A DNA stretch of 40,117 bases from Deltaproteobacteria bacterium. GTDB taxonomy: Bacteria; Desulfobacterota; DSM-4660; Desulfatiglandales; HGW-15. Position numbers and translations under genes: made by a program. Below are positions 8,923-17,376 of the stretch, piece after piece (the first letter of the stretch is position 1; each line of letters begins with the position of its first letter). Below the pieces are notes generated by a model. That model made no database searches. It was not told the DNA's origin and worked only from the letters and a program-made list of their open reading frames with translations. The stretch spans positions 1 to 40,117 of the forward strand of contig JAFDAM010000018.1 in assembly GCA_019313825.1 (NCBI GenBank), in the 5' to 3' direction.

Positions 8923-9156
8923 TTACAAATGAGCTGAACTGTTAATCCGGTTCTTTACCTTGCCCTTTCCAGAAGGGGCTCTTATCCCACCGGGGTATAG
9001 TGGGCAAAAGCGATAGATGTATTTTGTAATGTTAGACATCTTTATCAGAACTCCTGAGAGGGGAATTCTGATAATAAATTCTCTATGAGCTCGATAGATC
9101 AGAAGCGCCACTTCGTCAGCCAATTCAAACGCTTTGAGCGACCTATGATCACGCAT
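8923..9156 (-). pseudogene. Four-helix-bundle protein (23S rRNA intervening-sequence type), truncated
   Basis: The first 27 residues, MRDHRSLKAFELADEVALL..., are the start of the four-helix-bundle/IVS protein family (usually about 115-130 aa). After REF the frame continues into unrelated sequence, so only helix 1 survives. The leader gtaactgctcaggt...ctgtaggagagaatc is nearly identical to the one before a second broken copy at 11641-11733. No left-hand counterpart of the GTAACT end is seen here. Confidence 0.7.
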
Positions 9157-9178
9157 GATTCTCTCCTACAGCCTATCT

Positions 9179-9192
9179 ACCTGAGCAGTTAC
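9179..9192. repeat. GTAACTGCTCAGGT end motif
   Basis: acctgagcagttac is the complement of gtaactgctcaggt. The same motif ends the 211-bp element at 11574-11784. It lies just upstream of the truncated four-helix-bundle gene, as in that element. Confidence 0.6.
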
Positions 9193-9352
9193 AATTTTTC
9201 AACACTTAATTTTCAAGACCCTGTTGTTTTTTGTAAGTTGTTTTGGAACCGATGCCCCCCCCCTTATGAAATTTGACAAATAGAAGACGACAGTGAAAAG
9301 TGAAGACGCGACCCCTCTGTTTTTACGGCGTAACTACTGTCGCATCATACGA

Positions 9353-9391
9353 AGTCAAATTACCACCGCCTGAGGCGGTGGTAATTTGACT
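9353..9391. repeat. Perfect 18-bp stem, 3-nt loop hairpin
   Basis: agtcaaattaccaccgcc, loop tga, then the exact complement. There is no T-run on the right-hand side, so it is not a standard terminator. The upstream flank contains cgacccctctgttttt, which recurs next to the phage relic at about 11378. It may be a REP-like or transposon-end structure. Confidence 0.8.
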
Positions 9392-9413
9392 GTTTATCTC
9401 AATAGCACCATAA

Positions 9414-9619
9414 TAAATCCGAATCGACCTCAAGAACAACTCAAAACTTTGCGTTACAAGTATTTTATTCTTCCCGGGTTATTGGGAGGTGCCGGCCGTA
9501 AAAAGATATTACGTCTGTCTGTGCAGGAAAAAAGGCTGAGAGCAAAAATAATCTCAATGCTCAAACGTATATGCTTGATTTCTCATAGTCTGAACTGCAA
9601 TGCAGTAGATCAGAGATGA
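9414..9619 (+). pseudogene. Possible transposase C-terminal remnant (IS1380-like)
   Basis: Within the 77-aa ORF, the segment from NRPQEQLKTLRYKYF through GRKKILRLSVQEKRLRAKI to NCNAV resembles the C-terminal tail of DDE transposases of the IS1380 kind. No upstream catalytic part is present, because the 18-bp hairpin lies directly before it. The family call is from memory of tail motifs and is tentative. Confidence 0.35.
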
Positions 9620-9853
9620 GTTATGAAATTTCAATTTTCAGGGAAAATAGCCTGAGATTGGCCCCGGGAAACCATATATTACTGATGCTTTAAAATGTTA
9701 ACTCTGGGAACCCCTTTCATTACAGGGGGAAAGGGTTTACTGTTCTCTAATGCAAAATGTGGGTTTAATAGCCTTCAGATAAAGAAAGATCCGTTAAGAT
9801 AGATAAAATGGGGTTCAAAAGAACAACGTTGCCAATGCCAACGAGCGGAGAAC

Positions 9854-9909
9854 GTAAGCAAGAAAAAATGATTTTCTTGTCAATGTAGAGCTGTTTTTTC
9901 TTGACTTAC
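9854..9909. terminator. AT-rich hairpin downstream of the cNMP/FHA gene
   Basis: gtaagcaagaaaaaa pairs with ttttttcttgacttac across about 26 nt. It lies 18 bp beyond the stop codon of the minus-strand cNMP/FHA gene and may end its transcript. From 9620 to 9850 I see another weak inverted repeat (aacccctttc/gaaagggtt near 9710) and no gene. Confidence 0.4.
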
Positions 9910-9926
9910 TTTCTCATAGGCGATAG

Positions 9927-10691
9927 TTAAGGCACACTGATCTTAAATTGGAATGGAGCCTCGTAAGAACCTAAAATAACTATATTTTCTCTATTTCTTA
10001 ACAGTTCTATCTCATGTCTTTTAACCGGCCCACCTATCCTTGTTTCATTTACAATAGTTCCCAGCATGCTTCCTCTGTCTCTGATATGAAACTTTTCTTG
10101 ATAATATTGTATCGATAAATGATTTCGAGAGACATTGTATGGTCGAGTATCTCGAAGATATAAGTCATTATGTGAAAACAAATCATTGTAGAAATTTTCA
10201 GTCTTCCTTCCTATTTTAAAAGGGAACTTCTTGATCTCCATAGCTGTATTGCCCAATGCTTTCTTTGCAACGGGCGTAATACCAGAAAGAACAACTTCTC
10301 TCCCGAAATAACTTGATGCGGTCTTGCCAACTATCATATCAATAACAGTCTGGTCAATATTTCTTAGTCTTTCAAAAATATCTTTCAAAAATGCCCTTAA
10401 CCCTTCAGGATTAGAATAAAATAGCTCATTGAATCTTTCAGGCTCGATAACAGTAACTTCAACATCGGTAATAGCTACAATGCTTGCAGAGCGAGGTCTA
10501 TCATCGATCATACTCATTTCACCAAAAAATTGGTTCTCCCCAAGGGATGCTATAACAATTTTTTTCCCTTCGATAGTACGAAAAACCTCAACCTTGCCGG
10601 AATTGATCATATAAGCCGCGCTTCCAGATGTCCCTTCTTTTAATATCAATTCCCCTTTCTTATAACTTTTTTCCATTTGCCTATTTATCAA
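9927..10691 (-). CDS. Cyclic-nucleotide-binding domain plus FHA domain protein
   Basis: Residues 1-115 form a CRP-type cNMP-binding domain with the phosphate-cassette motif FGEMSMIDDRPRSAS (56-70). Residues about 152-250 form an FHA domain with GR (161-162), SRNH (188-191) and a late Asn (215), the usual phosphothreonine-reading signature. There is no DNA-binding helix-turn-helix, so it is more likely a signalling adaptor that joins nucleotide sensing to Ser/Thr phosphorylation than a CRP-like regulator. The start is TTG behind a strong AAAGGAGGG; Met6 is an alternative. It is monocistronic by context. Confidence 0.85.
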   Translation of the reverse strand: MINRQMEKSYKKGELILKEGTSGSAAYMINSGKVEVFRTIEGKKIVIASLGENQFFGEMSMIDDRPRSASIVAITDVEVTVIEPERFNELFYSNPEGLRAFLKDIFERLRNIDQTVIDMIVGKTASSYFGREVVLSGITPVAKKALGNTAMEIKKFPFKIGRKTENFYNDLFSHNDLYLRDTRPYNVSRNHLSIQYYQEKFHIRDRGSMLGTIVNETRIGGPVKRHEIELLRNRENIVILGSYEAPFQFKISVP

Positions 10692-10998
10692 TTTGCCCTC
10701 CTTTAAACGATTTAATGGAAAATCAGCGGTTGATTAAATAACAAAAGGCTTCTCAAGTAAATGAAACCGGTTATCATAATCACCTCAGAATCTAAGATTT
10801 TAGCCTGATGAAAGGGGGAAGGTAAATCCCGTATATTGTATTGACCCTCTCGCCCCTTAGGCTTATGCTTACTTGCCAAAGTCATATTTTGCAGTTTAAA
10901 TGATTTTTATATTGATTACAAACAATAATCCTTATTTTCCCCCTCCCAAAAACCCGTTTTATAATCTGGTAGAGGTCTGCTTCATACCTCGATACCTC

Positions 10999-11207
10999 CT
11001 ATATTCGGATCTTGCTAGCGTAAAGGCGGCCGTCCTGGCATTGGCCACAGGGACCGGGTTGTCACGGTTTCCCTTCCAGGCCAGAAGATTGAATACGGCC
11101 AGGCGGATCTAAACGATCTGAGGTCGTTACAGGCAGAGATCCAGAGGGATCTCCAGTCAGGCACTTCCACCAGGGTTTATGCCATAAAGACGAGCAAGGG
11201 GTTATGA
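10999..11207 (+). pseudogene. Phage head-tail joining protein (gpW-like), frameshifted relic
   Basis: One frame reads YSDLASVKAAVLALATGTG and a second frame then reads GQADLNDLRSLQAEIQRDL, ending SKGL and a stop. Together they give the normal order of a gpW-family protein of lambda-like phages, with a frame change near 11060-11100. The stop overlaps (TTATGA) the start of a portal-like frame, the arrangement expected in a phage head operon. No other phage gene is nearby. Confidence 0.6.
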
Positions 11208-11382
11208 GATAATCCGCATACCTGAATATCGTTGACTATAACGGCAATCCTATCCCGAGCGCCGCATTCAGCGCCGATTATGAAGGCGCCACATTTGGTA
11301 GAAGGTTGAGTACATGGGGCACATCCGCTTCCGGCCCGAACACCGCCCTTTTCGGTTCATTAAATACCTTGAGATCCCGACC
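11204..11382 (+). pseudogene. Phage portal protein (lambda-type), N-terminal relic
   Basis: From the ATG overlapping the gpW-like stop, the frame reads M-R-stop and then continues IVDYNGNPIP, SADYEGATFGRRLSTW and GPNTALFGSLNTLRSR. The GRR...W...GPN...L..LR pattern is the start of lambda-family portal proteins (full length about 500 aa). The early TAA (11210-11212) and the abrupt end at cccgacccctctg mark it as dead. Too broken to appear in the ORF track. Confidence 0.6.
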
Positions 11383-11573
11383 CCTCTGTTTTCGTTCTGG
11401 CCTCGTATCAGGGAAAAAGCCGGAAACTTGAAAACTCGAATTATTAGTTTGACATTTCATATTTTATGAATAACGGGGTCGGGGCTCGACATGGGACAAA
11501 AGGGAAGTATTGGACACCTTATATTTTAAGCAATCATCCTTCAGTCTTGCGCTGTTATATATCAAAATTTTTC

Positions 11574-11784
11574 GTAACTATTCAGGTTGTTTAGGCTGTA
11601 GGCTAAAGGCTATCTGGTTTAGGCTATAGGCTGTAGGCTATTAGTTTTTGCGCATTGATCGAAGCTGGGCACCAAAAACCTTCTCCGTCTCCATAGCCAA
11701 TTCAAACACTCTGAGCGACCTATGATCACGCATGATTCTCTCCTACAGCCTAAATGCCTACAGCCTATCTACCTGAGCAGTTAC
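11574..11784. mobile_element. 211-bp element with GTAACT...TCAGGT ends carrying a broken four-helix-bundle gene
   Basis: Left end gtaactattcaggt (11574-11587) and right end acctgagcagttac (11771-11784) are inverted with two mismatches. Inside each end lie taggctgtagg units. The interior holds the 30-codon remnant at 11641-11733. Ends plus cargo look like a decayed small mobile unit. Confidence 0.55.
11641..11733 (-). pseudogene. Four-helix-bundle protein remnant, 30 codons
   Basis: MRDHRSLRVFELAMETEK... repeats the first 13 or so residues of the family seen at 9156, then drifts and stops after 30 codons. The gagagaatc leader is shared with the first copy. The ORF is below the track cut-off. 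It lies inside the GTAACT-ended element. Confidence 0.6.
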
Positions 11785-11937
11785 TATTTATTGAAAGTGG
11801 TTGCGATTACAAAACGAGATTTTGATAAAAACTCCTTTAAGGCATAGTATCGATTTTGGCGAAGAGGTAAAAGATAGGATCATTCTCTATCCCACTAAAA
11901 GATGAGATAATATAGATACAAATATCCCTATTATTTG

Positions 11938-12582
11938 ATGGCGGTATCAAAATTGTGGCCATTTAAACAAAGTAGTAAAGATCATTGGGAACGTGTCTAT
12001 AAAAAACACGCGTCCACTGAGGTCGGCTGGTATCAAGTCCATCCTGAAAACTCCCTAAAACTTATCAATAATACGGGTACGGGGACTGACTGCAGGATTA
12101 TCGATGTTGGTGGTGGAACCTCAAAACTGATCGGACAGCTTCTTGACCAAGGGTATAAGAAACTATCTGTTTTGGATATTTCTGGAATCTCGATCGAAAA
12201 AGCTAAATCACAACTTGGAGAAAAATCCAGCCTAATTGAATGGATAGAGGCTGATATAACAAAATTCAACGTCGTGGAACAATATGATGTCTGGCATGAT
12301 CGAGCTGTATTTCATTTCCTTACAGAAGCTGGAGACAGAAAGGGATACATAAATTCTCTTAATCAAGCTTTAAAACTAAACGGTCATCTAATCATTGCGA
12401 CTTTTAGTTTAGATGCCCCACAAAAATGCAGCGGTCTTCCTGTCGTAAGATATTGTTCTGACACTTTGCATGATGAATTGGGAGATAATTTTAATTTGGT
12501 AGAATCTTCCGAAGAAGATCATGTGATACCCTCAGGTGTAAAACAAAATTTTATCTTTTGCAGATTTATAAAACAAGCATAA
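11938..12582 (+). CDS. Class I SAM-dependent methyltransferase
   Basis: The protein has KDHWERVYKKHASTEVGWYQ (about 15-35), a hallmark of a small-molecule/thiol-type methyltransferase group. SAM motif I is IIDVGGGTSKL (about 54-64), and an acidic residue follows at LDIS. A YDVWHDRAVFHFL segment holds the post-I motifs. At 214 aa it is full length. The track starts at TTG (11935); the adjacent ATG at 11938 is preferred, though no clear Shine-Dalgarno is present. The substrate is unknown. It lies between decayed mobile DNA and a run of hairpins, so it may be an accessory gene. Confidence 0.8.
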   Translation: MAVSKLWPFKQSSKDHWERVYKKHASTEVGWYQVHPENSLKLINNTGTGTDCRIIDVGGGTSKLIGQLLDQGYKKLSVLDISGISIEKAKSQLGEKSSLIEWIEADITKFNVVEQYDVWHDRAVFHFLTEAGDRKGYINSLNQALKLNGHLIIATFSLDAPQKCSGLPVVRYCSDTLHDELGDNFNLVESSEEDHVIPSGVKQNFIFCRFIKQA

Positions 12583-12585
12583 AGT

Positions 12586-12617
12586 GAAGAACCCCGACCA
12601 AAGGTCGGGGCTTCTTC
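12586..12617 (+). terminator. Terminator-like hairpin after the methyltransferase
   Basis: gaagaaccccgacc, loop aaa, ggtcggggcttcttc, starting 3 bp after the stop codon. The stem is long and GC-rich; the 3' side is pyrimidine-rich but without a clean T-run. Confidence 0.6.
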
Positions 12618-12676
12618 TAAGGAAAAAGCCTGTTTGATTTTAGAGGCTCCGCCCCCAAACCCCTACGGCCATTCAT

Positions 12677-12695
12677 CCCCGTGCAAAGCACGGGG
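12677..12695. repeat. Short perfect hairpin
   Basis: ccccgtgc, loop aaa, gcacgggg, followed some bases later by ctttttc. It may be a second terminator or a REP-like unit; it lies 95 bp past the methyltransferase. Confidence 0.45.
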
Positions 12696-12797
12696 CATTC
12701 TGGCTTTTTCACGTAAAAAGATATTGCTATAAGTGGAAAGGATTGAAACGGTAGAAAATAACAAGAATTGCATTTGAAAGTTTGAGGTTGTGATAGC

Positions 12798-12832
12798 GAA
12801 AGGCCTGATGCTTGGTTTACATCGGGCCTTTC
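12798..12832. terminator. GAAAGGCCTGATG hairpin
   Basis: gaaaggcctgatg pairs with catcgggcctttc (one G-T pair) across a 9-nt loop. There is no T-run. No gene is visible between it and the creatininase gene; the 70-aa ORF at 12990 looks spurious. Confidence 0.4.
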
Positions 12833-13032
12833 AATGAAACACTGACAAAGGTGAGGGACGAGAAAGAGTTTAGGTATGAGAAGTGGAAAAATTAACCTTA
12901 TATACCTTTCCCGGCAAAGGCCGTCTTAAACAGCCGGATGAAGAGATCTGAGATTTTTTCCTATAAGAAAGGAAGAAAAATTATATATTGTGGTTAGTTG
13001 CTGCCTTCACAACATCATAAGCTGTATTTTGA

Positions 13033-13061
13033 TTGACCCGCAAGGGGAAATTGCCTATATT
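13033..13061 (+). promoter_or_regulatory. Candidate sigma70 promoter for the creatininase gene
   Basis: TTGACC and TATATT are separated by exactly 17 bp, about 155 bp before the start codon. It is found by eye only; the long leader is unexplained. Confidence 0.35.
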
Positions 13062-13215
13062 TCTTCCTGCAAAAAGCGAGTTCTTATCGACTCCATTATC
13101 GAACCTTTTCATATAATCAATTCAGAAATCCAATTTTTTATGCTCAAATCGTTCATAAAGAAGCAAAACCATATATTTAGGCCCGGGCATCCGGGGATAT
13201 GAAAGGAGGGTTAAA

Positions 13216-14034
13216 ATGAAAGTAAGATTTGAAGAGATGAGATGGCCGGAAATTGCAGATGTATTAAAAAAAACCAATGTGGTTATCCTGCCCATAGGCG
13301 CCACGGAACAGCACGGAAGACATCTCCCGGTTAATTTCGATACCCATTCCGCCGTTCATTACGCTAATGAAGTGGCCAGGAGGGTTAGCGAGAAACATGA
13401 TATCCGTGTACTGGTTGCCCCCACCATCTCATACAGTGAGGCATCGGGTATACCACCGTTTAAAAAGCTTTTGCCGGGGACCATTTCCATCAGTGCCGAA
13501 ACTGTAATGAGGTTGATTGAGGAGGTTGTAAGGAGCCTTTGGACGCAGGGGTTCAAAAATGTTCTTGTGATTAACGGGCACAGAGAAAACACGGAAGCCA
13601 TCGCCATGGCCCTCAGGAAAGTGAATCTCGAATTCACGGATGCCGGTTTATTCGCCACAAGTTCACTTCTACTGGCTACTGATAAATGGGCCGAGATAAA
13701 AAAAGGAGAAATACACGATCAGGGACACGCCGGTGAGAGAGAAACCGCCATTGCCATGGCGCTACAACCGGAGAATGTCAAAAGCGATGAATGTTACTCA
13801 GGGTCTCATCTCTTTCCTTTACCCCCTAAATACGTTATGCCGTTGTGCCGGGAGCAGGTGTTTTTTTATTCCAGAATAGGAGGGGTCAGGGATAGCGGTA
13901 TTCATGTTAAAAATCCGTGCGTAGCCACTAAAGAGATCGGTGACGAGATCATAGAGGCGGTCGTTGAAGAACTTATAGAAATTGTAATCGCTATCGCAAA
14001 ATCCGAAAGCATTACACATGAAGAGCAAGTGTGA
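13216..14034 (+). CDS. Creatininase-family metal-dependent amidohydrolase
   Basis: Motifs in order are ILPIGATEQHGRHLP (Glu31, His33), FDTH (Asp42), INGHRENTEA (His122, Glu124) and GHAGERET (171-177), the metal-binding set of creatininase-fold enzymes. NGH-x-EN resembles true creatininase more than the NGHGGN of generic members. Family enzymes open cyclic or linear amides in the cytoplasm. The start has an ideal AAAGGAGGG site. At 272 aa it is slightly longer than creatininase. It converges on the minus-strand catabolic run, which has two further amidohydrolases, so a shared degradation route is possible. The exact substrate is unknown. Confidence 0.88.
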   Translation: MKVRFEEMRWPEIADVLKKTNVVILPIGATEQHGRHLPVNFDTHSAVHYANEVARRVSEKHDIRVLVAPTISYSEASGIPPFKKLLPGTISISAETVMRLIEEVVRSLWTQGFKNVLVINGHRENTEAIAMALRKVNLEFTDAGLFATSSLLLATDKWAEIKKGEIHDQGHAGERETAIAMALQPENVKSDECYSGSHLFPLPPKYVMPLCREQVFFYSRIGGVRDSGIHVKNPCVATKEIGDEIIEAVVEELIEIVIAIAKSESITHEEQV

Positions 14035-14184
14035 TTTTTTTTAACAGCTTTTTAAATTCTCTCTCCGGGCAACGGGTGTTTGTAGGAATTGCTGCCTTAT
14101 ACCGGTTTCGCTGATTTTCTTAGATCCGCAGCCTTGTTGACGAATATTATCTTATAACCTGGAGTCAAGTTCACTGTAATGATG

Positions 14185-15351
14185 TCAAATACCGTCATTT
14201 GCGATTTGGGGCCTGGTTTTTACCATGGCTGCCAGAAGAGCCCCGAGCAAAGAAACGAGTGTCAGAATCCAGAAGGTCGTATAAAGGCCGAACATATCCG
14301 AAAGATAACCTGAAAGGGCCGCACCAAGACCCCCTGTACCAAACCCCAGCCCCAGGGCCAATCCTGAGGCCAGTCCCAGGCGATGAGGTAAAAGCTCCTG
14401 GGCCATAACAATAGTCACCGAAAAAGAGGCCAGGAGTGCCGCCCCTGAGGCTCCAACCAGTACCCACAATAAAGGTCCGCTTGATATTAAGAATAAAGAT
14501 GTGATAACGGAAAAGAGAATCATGCTTACCGCAACCACTTTTCGCCTTCCTATCTGATCTGAAAGGTGACCGCCATAAAGCCCGGCTATGGCCCCGCCTA
14601 TTAAAAAGGTGGTCAGCATCAGACTCCCGGTTTTTAGATGGACGCCCCGGGTCTGAAAGAACATGGGAAGGTAGGTGAGAAAGCTTATGTAGATCCATGA
14701 ACGAATGGTAATAATGAGACACACTATGGTAATCGAGATATAGGGAACGGTATAAGGTCCCTTTCCGGAATCACTGCCGGAATTGGACTTAACAACCTCT
14801 TCACGGTGCAGCAGATCTCCTGAATAGAAGAAAATAAAGAAAAATAACAGCAAAGCAGGGAACATGAGTCCTATTGTCCCGTGCAGACCGAATCTAAAAA
14901 TCAAGAAACTTCCAATCACGGGCCCCAATGCAAATCCCAAGTGACCTCCGGTGTTGAAAACGGCAGATCCCAGCCCGCGATGTGTACCGCTTACAAGGTA
15001 GACAGCCGTCATGGCACATGGGTGAAAAGCCGCGGTTCCGAAGCCTGATAATCCCACTATGATCAGTGCGGAAAGGTAGTCCGGTGACCAGCCTATAAGG
15101 CCTATGATAACCGATGTCCAGAGCATACCAACCGGAATAAACCATCCCAGTTTAAAACGATCCGTGATATATCCAAAACCGGGCTGAATCACTGAGGAAG
15201 TAACATTCATGATGGTCATAAAAAGACCGGCCTGAAGATAACTCAGGCCAAACACCTCTTTCATTTTGGCAATAATGACGGGAAGAATACCTAAGGAACC
15301 ATCCACCCATAAATGGCTGAGAAATAGTATTATAATAGGAAGTTTTTCCAT
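14185..15351 (-). CDS. MFS transporter, Fsr (fosmidomycin-resistance)-like
   Basis: The 388-aa protein has about 12 membrane segments. HLWVDGSLGILPVIIAKM at the N-terminus and GFGTAAFHPCAMTAV in the middle match Fsr-type exporters and related carriers; the MFS signature GGHLSDQIGRRKVV is present. It is the last gene of the minus-strand run. It overlaps the preceding 101-aa ORF by 22 bp, which argues for co-translation. In a catabolic setting it may import substrate or export a product; the Fsr resemblance alone does not show drug efflux. Confidence 0.85.
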   Translation of the reverse strand: MEKLPIIILFLSHLWVDGSLGILPVIIAKMKEVFGLSYLQAGLFMTIMNVTSSVIQPGFGYITDRFKLGWFIPVGMLWTSVIIGLIGWSPDYLSALIIVGLSGFGTAAFHPCAMTAVYLVSGTHRGLGSAVFNTGGHLGFALGPVIGSFLIFRFGLHGTIGLMFPALLLFFFIFFYSGDLLHREEVVKSNSGSDSGKGPYTVPYISITIVCLIITIRSWIYISFLTYLPMFFQTRGVHLKTGSLMLTTFLIGGAIAGLYGGHLSDQIGRRKVVAVSMILFSVITSLFLISSGPLLWVLVGASGAALLASFSVTIVMAQELLPHRLGLASGLALGLGFGTGGLGAALSGYLSDMFGLYTTFWILTLVSLLGALLAAMVKTRPQIANDGI

Positions 15352-15635
15352 TTCTTGGATGACCTCATGAGGTGCTTTTCCATTGACTCTAGTGTGGCCA
15401 AAATGCGCTTCTCATTAAACTGCTCGACGATCACGACAACATAGACCATGTTCTGGATTTCGGAGAAGAATTCAAGTACCTTTTCAAGGAACCACTTCTT
15501 CAATCCGGCAAAGTCTTTTCGCCTGATGTCGAATCCACCCTGCAATTTAAGCCCCTGGGATCCGATCCATTGTGATGGATTCGAAGCCCTCTGGTCGCGG
15601 ATAAGGTTTCTCACAGGTTCATCATAAAAAATCAT
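15330..15635 (-). CDS. Hypothetical protein between flavoprotein and MFS
   Basis: I do not recognise a family. The 101-aa ORF begins with ATG 3 bp after the flavoprotein stop and runs into the MFS gene. It has no cysteines, no membrane segment, a charged helical C-terminus and a hydrophobic strand (NMVYVVVIVEQF). Tight packing on both sides suggests a real gene whose product may assist the flavoprotein, although its Shine-Dalgarno is weak. Confidence 0.6.
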   Translation of the reverse strand: MIFYDEPVRNLIRDQRASNPSQWIGSQGLKLQGGFDIRRKDFAGLKKWFLEKVLEFFSEIQNMVYVVVIVEQFNEKRILATLESMEKHLMRSSKKWKNFLL

Positions 15636-15638
15636 TTA

Positions 15639-17285
15639 TCATCGCTTTATGTCTATCCATCGTATCACAGGCTTGTTGTCAACCCTTTTAACCAGTAAAA
15701 ATTTTTCAAGCAACGGGTTGGTAAACGGATAATCCGAACGGACATGCATCCCCCTGGTCTCTTTTCTTTCTTTGGCTCCGACAAACACCGTCTCCCCAAT
15801 ATCAAGAAGATCCAGCACCTCAAGACACCGCAATAACTCGTGCTGATTTTTTGCCGTCACTGTTGAAAGAGTTTTATCTTTTAATCTTTGAAGATGGCCA
15901 TAACCTGCATTCAGCAAGGTCTCTGAACGGTTCGAGCCCGCATAATCCTCCATGATCTGTTGAAGCGCTATATTTACCTCCTTCCAGTCCGGCCCGGCCT
16001 CCCTCATCCTGATATCTTCAACCATGGCCTTCTTTGCGTTTACCTCTTCTTTAGCGATATCCTTGTCGGGAGATTCCGAATCCTTGGCATACCTCACAGC
16101 ATGCTCACCTGTGAGCCACCCGTATGTGGATGCCATGGAAATCCCCATACTGGCGTAGGCCTCATCCCCAACGGAAAAAAGGCCCTTGATCGAAGTCTCT
16201 CCTTTCCCGTTATGATAGAGACCGCCTTTTGGCATCATTTCGTATGTCGCAAATTCAATCGGATTTTTTCTCAGATCGATCCGCTCGTCCTCCAAATGAT
16301 GCACAAGCGAGCTAAGGCCTTCGTTTTTAAAGAAGTACATCATATACTCATGGTCTTCATCTGAAATTCCCCGGCAGTCCATGTAAACCGGTCCTTTGCC
16401 TGATCTGTTATAGTCTTCAAATACCTTCGGATATATATCAGAGGCCACGTCTCCGTATTTTCTTTCGGGCCGGGTAACGAATGGACCAACGGGACTTCCT
16501 TGGGAATCGCGCAAAACACCAATCCAGGTCGCTTTTCCGCACCTTGCAAAATACCTCGGGCCTACCCACCGCAAGGGTATCTCCATATTGGTCAGTTCCG
16601 CCCCCGCCCTGTATGCCATGGCCGGACCATCTCCGGTAACCCCGGGGGAGTATGCCACATTAAACATGGAAGCCGGATTAGGCGCCGGGTATAACCTGAT
16701 GCAGCTGCCTGTTCCCAAAATCACGCTCCTGGCTCGAAACTCGATAAGCCTTTCCTCTCTGGTATCCGTTCCAAGGGCCCCGACCACCCTGTTTTCATCC
16801 GTGATCAGATCAAATACCATGACCCTGTTGATGATCTTTACCCCTCTTTTAAGGGCCTCTTTTGTCAGGACTTTTTTCTGGTGCTGTCCGCTGTAATGGA
16901 TGAACAGGAGTGGTTTTCCGGGATACCCATGCCCGGCGAATTCGTATCTCCCGTTATACTTCATGGGAATGCCCCAACTGTCCCACAGCTTGATGATGTC
17001 AAATGTTCTCTCCAGCCATATAGGCACAAAATCACTGTGGGTCATGCCGGCCACGAGCGACCGCTGGACCTCTTCGATAATCGGTCTGATATCAGGGCCA
17101 TGAATCTCGGGTATGTAACACATGAAATGGTCATTGCCTGCGCCACTGCTGCCGCTATACCTCGTATTGGCCTTGTCAGCCACGATGACGTCAGCCCCAA
17201 GTTCGCTTGCCCGTATGGCAGCCATCAAACCGGCTATACCTCCGCCCACACACAGAATATCTGTCCGGACCTTCTCAACGAACAT
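15639..17285 (-). CDS. AprA-like FAD-dependent flavoprotein (fumarate reductase/succinate dehydrogenase superfamily)
   Basis: An FAD Rossmann motif VGGGIAGLMAA (13-23) is followed by TRYSGSSGAGND, a flavin-contacting turn typical of AprA and fumarate-reductase flavoproteins. Mid-protein segments GDGPAMAYRAGAE and GLFSVGDEAYASMG also fit. At 548 aa it is shorter than dissimilatory APS reductase alpha (about 650), so it is probably a different dehydrogenase/reductase. There is no signal peptide. It has a strong AAAGGAGG site. A partial 4Fe-4S protein lies directly upstream, as in AprBA-type pairs; because that gene is truncated, the electron partner may be lost or supplied elsewhere. Confidence 0.85.
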   Translation of the reverse strand: MFVEKVRTDILCVGGGIAGLMAAIRASELGADVIVADKANTRYSGSSGAGNDHFMCYIPEIHGPDIRPIIEEVQRSLVAGMTHSDFVPIWLERTFDIIKLWDSWGIPMKYNGRYEFAGHGYPGKPLLFIHYSGQHQKKVLTKEALKRGVKIINRVMVFDLITDENRVVGALGTDTREERLIEFRARSVILGTGSCIRLYPAPNPASMFNVAYSPGVTGDGPAMAYRAGAELTNMEIPLRWVGPRYFARCGKATWIGVLRDSQGSPVGPFVTRPERKYGDVASDIYPKVFEDYNRSGKGPVYMDCRGISDEDHEYMMYFFKNEGLSSLVHHLEDERIDLRKNPIEFATYEMMPKGGLYHNGKGETSIKGLFSVGDEAYASMGISMASTYGWLTGEHAVRYAKDSESPDKDIAKEEVNAKKAMVEDIRMREAGPDWKEVNIALQQIMEDYAGSNRSETLLNAGYGHLQRLKDKTLSTVTAKNQHELLRCLEVLDLLDIGETVFVGAKERKETRGMHVRSDYPFTNPLLEKFLLVKRVDNKPVIRWIDIKR

Positions 17286-17376
17286 TTAAACCTCCTTTAG
17301 ATTAGGCGCACAACTTAGAGCATCATGCTAAATAGTGATTTTCAACAAGGTGAATCAAAGCCTCGGAATTGACAGG

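Noticed and set aside
12990-13202. 70-aa ORF before the creatininase gene
   Set aside because: No ribosome site or recognisable motif, and it covers the candidate promoter.
15639-17285. Dissimilatory APS reductase alpha (aprA)
   Set aside because: About 100 residues shorter than AprA, beside amidohydrolases and importers, and with only a stub of a ferredoxin; called AprA-like only.
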